Assembly (NCBI RefSeq): GCF_026914265.1
Contig: NC_069136.1
Span: forward strand, 17,723,228 to 17,787,227
Length of the DNA stretch: 64,000 nt
Reading direction: 5' to 3'
Source of the DNA: Mya arenaria
Taxonomy: Eukaryota; Mollusca; Bivalvia; Myida; Myidae
How positions within the stretch are numbered: position 1 is the stretch's first letter; each line of letters begins with the position of its first letter. The notes beneath the pieces are model-generated. The model was not told the origin of the DNA. It saw nothing but the letters and a program-made list of their open reading frames with translations, and made no database searches. Made by a program: the position numbers and the translations under genes. Positions 59,576 through 64,000 of the stretch are shown here, piece after piece.

Positions 59576-60167
59576 GCACATGCACACGCACACGCAAACG
59601 CACACGAACACACATAACACACACAGAACCAAAACTATTATTTGACAAAATAAGTACATATAATCGACGTCACCGGGAACGAACGGATGAAGCTGAAACA
59701 ATAGAGCGAAATCTTTCCGATGTTGGGATGTTGCATTATTTACGAGTTAAAAGTAAAAATGTTGCACACAGTTAAACATGTAGCATGGCAAAAATGTCAT
59801 TCCTGGATGCAAAAGATTAGCTAACAGTGATTAAATTTAGTATAGCAATGGTCAAACATAAAAACAATACAATGAAACCGCTATTGAGAGCATCAGTGGC
59901 ATACTATTGAGGTAATTCTGCCTGTTACTCAAAAGAAAACCACATCTTGATGTATTTTCGATACGAGGCAACTCAGACAAACGATAATTTCAATATTACC
60001 TACATTAGCCAATAATGTATATAGCACATTGAATTTAAAAAAAACAGACACACAATTAAATAGAGTTAAAATCATTGATAGCATATAACAGAATAATTAC
60101 TTATTTCAATTAATAATTATTTTAAGATGGTTTCTAAAAGTTTTACCTCGAGTTTTGACACAGCCAT
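55228..60167 (-). CDS. Unrecognised 448-residue helical coiled-coil protein, nine exons
   Basis: Exons in transcript order: 60167-60147, 58604-58470, 58367-58236, 58069-57984, 57295-57069, 56708-56545, 56452-56299, 55878-55664, 55440-55228. All introns are GT-AG; the sum is 1347 bases with no break, and the stop is at 55228-55230. No signal peptide. Residues about 145-195 form a charged coiled coil (EQKKIEREMEEKRQQQ). Residues about 213-243 are less polar (FIDDVMGSFTLGGVPETA, IVNATVGLISGYL), followed by a second helical stretch to about 305. The C-terminal third is rich in aromatic and charged residues (LFTKIIRFWEDMAAATKYL, NWGFFGKLCGAYVVETD). I do not recognise the family. Two long helices flanking a less polar hinge occur in structural coiled-coil proteins and in membrane-active helical proteins; nothing here decides between them. 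Confidence 0.82.
55664..55878 (-). CDS. Helical gene coding exon 8
   Basis: 215 bases: HNLKEAATHLGDVDKLFTKI and EVYLKKIEDERYQTRFLKS. Acceptor TTACAG, donor GTTAAA after CAG. Confidence 0.83.
56299..56452 (-). CDS. Helical gene coding exon 7
   Basis: 154 bases: IKLKRKQYKLLNTEDRARNE and ALERHAMIEKLNRDIT. Acceptor TTTTTTAAG, donor GTAGTA. Confidence 0.78.
56545..56708 (-). CDS. Helical gene coding exon 6 (less polar hinge)
   Basis: 164 bases: KDIKALDLEDGPTFIDDVMG and TIVNATVGLISGYLEDRRRQ. Acceptor ATTGTAG, donor GTAATT. Confidence 0.82.
57069..57295 (-). CDS. Helical gene coding exon 5 (coiled coil)
   Basis: 227 bases: YYEIQGKVQANLGDVDKRNT, then a strongly charged heptad-like stretch including LKVELAKADKELEELRS. 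Donor GTATGC. The related fragment is at about 50.75 kb. Confidence 0.83.
57984..58069 (-). CDS. Helical gene coding exon 4
   Basis: 86 bases: DVDIVRETFGQILDHAEDMK and TESEKTKA. Donor GTACCG leaves phase 2, which is completed by the first base of exon 5. Confidence 0.78.
58236..58367 (-). CDS. Helical gene coding exon 3
   Basis: 44 codons: VRLTAHDARAQHLMTSGLMK and VVQTLLPMIRDGVELG. Donor GTAAGA is preferred over a GTGTAA three bases earlier because it keeps phase 0 with exon 4. Confidence 0.78.
58470..58604 (-). CDS. Helical gene coding exon 2
   Basis: 45 codons, phase 0 at both ends: KSVLLEKDETLQLTAVRLYH and VARYLELGYLNLVDHPDIAK. It has a recognisable broken counterpart at about 52.3 kb. 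Confidence 0.82.
58810..60140. other. Intron 1 of the helical gene
   Basis: Contains only the (CA)n/ACACGC microsatellite described separately and AT-rich sequence; no exon seen. Confidence 0.5.
59506..59630. repeat. (CA)n / ACACGC microsatellite
   Basis: About 120 bases of CA dinucleotides with regular ACACGC and ACATGC variants, in intron 1 of the helical gene. The open frames on both strands are by-products. Confidence 0.92.
60147..60167 (-). CDS. Helical gene coding exon 1 (seven codons)
   Basis: Reads MAVSKLE, then donor GTAAAA (phase 0). The preceding TTTATTTTCGCAG is acceptor-like, so a 5' untranslated exon further upstream is possible. Confidence 0.72.
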
Positions 60168-60210
60168 TGTCCTGTTCTCCTGCGAAAATAAAGCTGTTAA
60201 GTGCGCGAGC

Positions 60211-60218
60211 ATTTATAG
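60211..60218 (-). promoter_or_regulatory. TATA-like motif upstream of the helical gene
   Basis: The minus strand reads CCTATAAATG about 45-50 bases before the ATG. It would suit a core promoter with a very short leader. The acceptor-like TTCGCAG between it and the ATG offers a competing reading as intron end. Confidence 0.3.
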
Positions 60219-60472
60219 GTTCCTGTGCAATGGAAATTTACCGAAAACATATTTGTAACGTGGGCTGACCTAAACATTAAAATCTTGAAACGATGTTAAA
60301 GGCGATTTTGCATACATTTGAGTATAATTGTATTTCCATTGCGTTTTTTCGGTTCAAATCCACATGTTTGATATTCACATATTGATGTTTTAAACCATAC
60401 AAAAAGTTAAATATAGCAAAAGTAAATAAGTTTTAATTATCGTACTTAAGCAAGGGCAGTAATGTCAGGTGC

Positions 60473-61172
60473 GTCCATGCTTCCCGGTTCATTGTTTTGA
60501 GTGATAAACGTACTCGATTCGGTGAGTATTACCACTGTTTTCAATATGTTTCAACGCTTACTTTTAGAAACGACCTTGTGCACCGAATGAAGAGCAATTG
60601 CTCGTTTACGAAGATGCTTGTTTTAGATCCCAATAACGAGGTGTACTCATATTGCCTGTACAAAATTACCCTTCTTAGACGTGTTAAGAACATATACATT
60701 AATTTTAAAAAAATCGACGCCTTTTATTCGTTATTTTAATCTTTAAGATTTGGGATGAACCTAGGTTCTAAAAATGTACAGAATGAACCAGCAAGCTTTT
60801 CGTAAATAAGCCGATTTAACTCCAAAATTTGCTGTCTGCATTCGGAAAACAATAGCAATACTGCTATTGACCAAAACAAAGCATCGGGTGGGGTTTGTAC
60901 GCAAGAGAACGATATTAAATAGTTGTTTTGAAGCAAAAAATGCATTGAGTGAGTCGGGAAGCCTAGTAAGAACGTGCATTGTTTTCACGAGATATTTTTA
61001 TACAGATATTCTTTTGATCTAAAACAAGCGTCTTCGTAAACGAGCAACTGCTCTTCATTCGGTGCACAAGGTCGTTTCTAAAACATATCGTTGAAACATA
61101 TAGAAAACAGTGGTAATACTCACCGAATTGAGTACGTTTATCACTCAAAACAATGAACCGGGAAGCATGGAC
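60473..61172. repeat. Fold-back element with 157-bp arms
   Basis: The arms 60473-60629 and 61016-61172 are inverted copies of equal length with about 8 mismatches by eye. The spacer is 386 bases. Outer ends start GTCCATGCTTCCCGG. Both arms keep an open frame reading GEYYHCF and RNDLVHRMKS, which probably only reflects their shared origin. It lies 300 bases upstream of the helical gene and could be a fold-back transposon or an inverted duplication. Confidence 0.88.
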
Positions 61173-61198
61173 ATCACTTATTACATGCAAGGGACTAC

Positions 61199-61364
61199 TT
61201 TTATGAGTACTCTCTTAAAAGTAAGAGTTGAGTTCATTTGTTTCGAGTAAATGACAGACAAGGGTTGGAATTGAAAAATGTCATTTATTCACATTAAATG
61301 ACGTATATCGTTAGAGAACGAACGATATACATGTCCGAAACAAAGTTGGAGGTAAATTAAACGC
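61199..61364. repeat. 166-bp direct repeat, copy 1
   Basis: Base-for-base the same as 61992-62157 when read side by side. It contains a small palindrome (GTATATCGTT ... AACGATATAC). The ends lack the TG/CA of LTRs. Confidence 0.88.
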
Positions 61365-61678
61365 ACTACAATAGAACATATCGAAGAATACAAAATGCAT
61401 GATGTAAGTCAAAAAGTAAGCTTACAGTAAAGCAAAAGTATAAAACAGAAGGCATGACTGATAGTGTAAAAAACAAAATATGTACAACATGAAAAAAAAG
61501 AATTATGTCCGAAACAAAGTTGGAGGTAAATTAAACGCACTACAATAGAACATATCGAAGAATACAAAATGCATGATGTAAGTCAAAAAGTAAGCTTACA
61601 GTAAAGCAAAAGTATAAAACAGAAGGCATGACTGATAGTGTAAAAAACAAAATATGTACAACATGAATAAAAAGAATT
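61331..61678. repeat. 174-bp tandem duplication (two units)
   Basis: Unit 1 is 61331-61504 and unit 2 is 61505-61678. I see one difference, near the end. The first 34 bases of unit 1 are also the last part of the 166-bp repeat. This is a recent event. Confidence 0.88.
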
Positions 61679-61991
61679 AGAAAGTAAAATGAACACAAAC
61701 AGGCATGGATTGTAAGCGAAAAATGATATGACTAGATTTGGTATGATACTGTGGAAACAAACTCTCCTATTAAGTGGGTGAGGTAGGGTGGGATTAAAGG
61801 CTTGTGAAAATACTGCGTAGTCCGGTTTTGCATAAATTATCTGTGAAATTATTACGTTGTGAGATCAGCGAGACGAGACGGTTAAATAATACTATCAAAA
61901 TTGGAAACTCGGTACTTATAATTTACTGAGTGATGAGTTAGATCCCTTGAAAGTATCATAAATAAATTTATTTCTTAGGCAATAAATTGAA

Positions 61992-62157
61992 TTTTATGAG
62001 TACTCTCTTAAAAGTAAGAGTTGAGTTCATTTGTTTCGAGTAAATGACAGACAAGGGTTGGAATTGAAAAATGTCATTTATTCACATTAAATGACGTATA
62101 TCGTTAGAGAACGAACGATATACATGTCCGAAACAAAGTTGGAGGTAAATTAAACGC
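61992..62157. repeat. 166-bp direct repeat, copy 2
   Basis: Second identical copy of 61199-61364. The flanking sequence diverges abruptly after TAAACGC. Confidence 0.88.
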
Positions 62158-62284
62158 CATAAGAAACCCCAACCTCAACTCATACGTGATAAGAGAGTGA
62201 CCAAGAGGACATGATGTAGAAACAAACAGTGACTAGAAAAATAACATGGACATGAACGAGAAAAATAATTACAAATAAAGGGAA

Positions 62285-62585
62285 TGAGGCTGTAGAGAAG
62301 GAGCCCACAACTCCAATCTTTAAAAAAAAAAAAAAAAACCTTAGCAGTTAAAAGAGTACAGCAAGGAATGAGAGAAAGAGCCCACAACTCTAGTCTCTGA
62401 ACATGATTAGCACATAAAAAAAAGAGAAAGAGCCCACAACTCCAGTCTCCGAATTATATACCTGGAATCTAAACATATCTGAACACAAGGGGTTGAATAT
62501 AAAGCAAATAAATTGACATGAACAAGAGACATGCACGGGATACAGCAGAAAAAAACCGACGTGCTCGAGCCCACAACTCGAAGCG
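62285..62585. repeat. Irregular repeats around GAGCCCACAACTC
   Basis: The 13-base phrase occurs at about 62301, 62378, 62430 and 62567, usually after a run of AGAGAAA. Spacing is uneven (about 77, 52 and 137 bases), so this is a degenerate tandem of unknown origin. Confidence 0.65.
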
Positions 62586-63202
62586 CGCCGCAATATCGAT
62601 ACACAAATGAACTATTGGTCGATGTATAAAAAATCAAATGTTGTGCTATATAAATATTTATTGGGTATGACGTAGATATAAGATGACAAAGAACCAAATG
62701 TGGAAACCAGTACACGATACATGGTTAATCGAAAACAAATTATTTACTTTCTAATATCATAAAATTAATAAAACTCGGAATGTTGGATATTGTTTTTTTA
62801 ATTTTTAATGTGTATTGCATTTTTATACTTATGAATCTCATGTCACTTTTTGCAAGGCGAACAAACGATTGGATTTAGTCTTAACAGTATAACAAAATAT
62901 TTGGTTCTGGATTTAGGTGACGTATGATATTTATACTTAGTTCTAGAAAATGATGACACCGGTAGCACAATGTCTCATTCTAGATACAGATGACACAGCA
63001 TATTTGCAAAATAATCATCCCAAAACATCATAAAGATTACCTTCGTTCAGATACTCAATTTAGTCAACACTGCTGCGAATATATCGTAGACAGGTTATGA
63101 ATTTTGAAAAAAAAAATACTATGAAAAGTAAAGGGACAATCCCAGGTGCCATCAATTTATATATACAATGTAAGATAGCGGCACAAGGCAAGAGCTCGAA
63201 CG

Positions 63203-63437
63203 ACACTGAACGGAGACGCTGAACGGAGACACTGAACGGAGACGCTGAACGGAGACACTGAACAGAGACACTGAACGGAGACGCTGAACGGAGACACTGA
63301 ACGGAGACGCTGAACGGAGACGCTGAACGGAGACACTGAACGGAGACACTGAACGGTAACGCTGAACGGAGACACTGAACGGAGACGCTGAACGGAGACA
63401 CCGAACGGAGACACTTAACGGAGACACTGAACGGAGG
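63203..63437. repeat. 13-bp minisatellite (about 18 units)
   Basis: Units ACACTGAACGGAG and ACGCTGAACGGAG alternate irregularly. As 13 is not a multiple of three, open frames pass through in all three minus-strand frames; they are not genes. Confidence 0.93.
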
Positions 63438-63439
63438 GA

Positions 63440-64000
63440 CAAACGTACAAACACTACACAAATCAATACTTAAATCGTTTGGAACTGACTGAAGATAATA
63501 ATAACGTGTTATATTTCAAATACTGTGTCTATCGTTATTTCGTCTTCTTTCAATACGAATAATAAATATATTTTAGAAATGGCGTTAAGGCCTTGAGATA
63601 CACAAATTTTGGAACAACCCTTGCGATCATGAGTGCTGTGCATGAGTGCATCTGCGGCCTATTTTTAGAATAACCCGAAACTGAAAGTATTAATCATAGC
63701 TTCATGGAAGGACTTTATTTACCTGTATGTATTCATGGAATGCGATCGTGCATGTTTAGACAAAGTTTTGCACATAATTTCGAGTAGTTTCAATATCTAG
63801 CTTTCTAGAAGGCAATTATACGGGCTTTAACATGAAATGGGGTACTCTTTGTGAGCAATAATAATGCATTTGCCTTAATTTGCTAATCTTTGATATCATC
63901 ATTCAACAAAAGGTTATTTTTGTTCAGCCATAATATTTAAAAAACAACTAATTTAAATATAACAAAAAAAGTATGGATTTGCACATCGCTAAGGTAATTA
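63440..64000. other. AT-rich end of window
   Basis: No gene, RNA or repeat recognised. Confidence 0.5.

Noticed and set aside
60497-61190. Small proteins in both arms of the fold-back element
   Set aside because: The two frames match only because the arms are inverted copies; neither has an independent signal of coding.
61199-62157. Possible LTR pair
   Set aside because: The 166-bp repeats lack TG/CA ends, there is no primer-binding site or polypurine tract, and the interior codes for nothing.
63060-63466. Three overlapping minus-strand frames rich in Ser, Val and Arg
   Set aside because: They are translations of a 13-bp minisatellite in its three frames.
1-64000. CRISPR arrays, bacterial operons or viral capsid genes
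   Set aside because: Nothing of the sort is visible; the regular repeats are eukaryotic mini- and microsatellites without unique spacers.

Overview
The window is nuclear DNA of an invertebrate animal, most likely a bivalve mollusc. It is AT-rich and gene-poor. Its genes are split by GT-AG introns, and it carries 2A-bearing LINE fragments, hAT and TTAA-type transposons, minisatellites and fold-back elements. The bivalve assignment is an inference from repeat types I remember from molluscs; no single diagnostic gene proves it.

The left 40 kb is a cluster of four related SLC16 (monocarboxylate-transporter-like) loci arranged - - + +. Locus A (minus, 230-9656) has six in-frame coding exons giving about 455 residues. 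Locus E (minus, 14277-15976) keeps only decayed exons 1-2. Locus B (plus, 16874-23517) keeps exons 1-3 and is a pseudogene. Locus C (plus, 29648-39985) has all six exons and a long hydrophilic N-terminus, but one surplus base in a run of seven A in exon 3. A and B are the arms of an old inverted duplication: introns as well as exons match in mirror order. A 22-bp minisatellite sits in intron 3 of A, B and C and just 3' of the remnant of E, always in the same orientation relative to the gene, so it appears older than the duplications. Locus B is cut off by an internally deleted hAT transposon (23861-25419).

Between B and C, and again in intron 1 of C, lies a directly duplicated block of about 3.4-3.7 kb (about 25.76-29.14 kb and 30.96-34.66 kb). 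Each copy carries the same fragment of a LINE: a short 2A-like leader, an AP endonuclease region and the linker before the missing reverse transcriptase. A TTAA-flanked insertion of 368 bp is present in only the second copy.

From 40 to 55 kb I see almost no coding signal, only degenerate repeats. At 55228-60167 (minus) there is a cleanly spliced nine-exon gene for a 448-residue, mostly helical, coiled-coil protein that I do not recognise. A broken relative lies downstream at about 50.6-52.4 kb. Upstream of this gene is a fold-back element with 157-bp arms, two identical 166-bp direct repeats, a 174-bp tandem duplication and a 13-bp minisatellite.

Exon limits were set by eye from splice signals, reading phase and paralogue comparison. 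No alignments or database searches were run.
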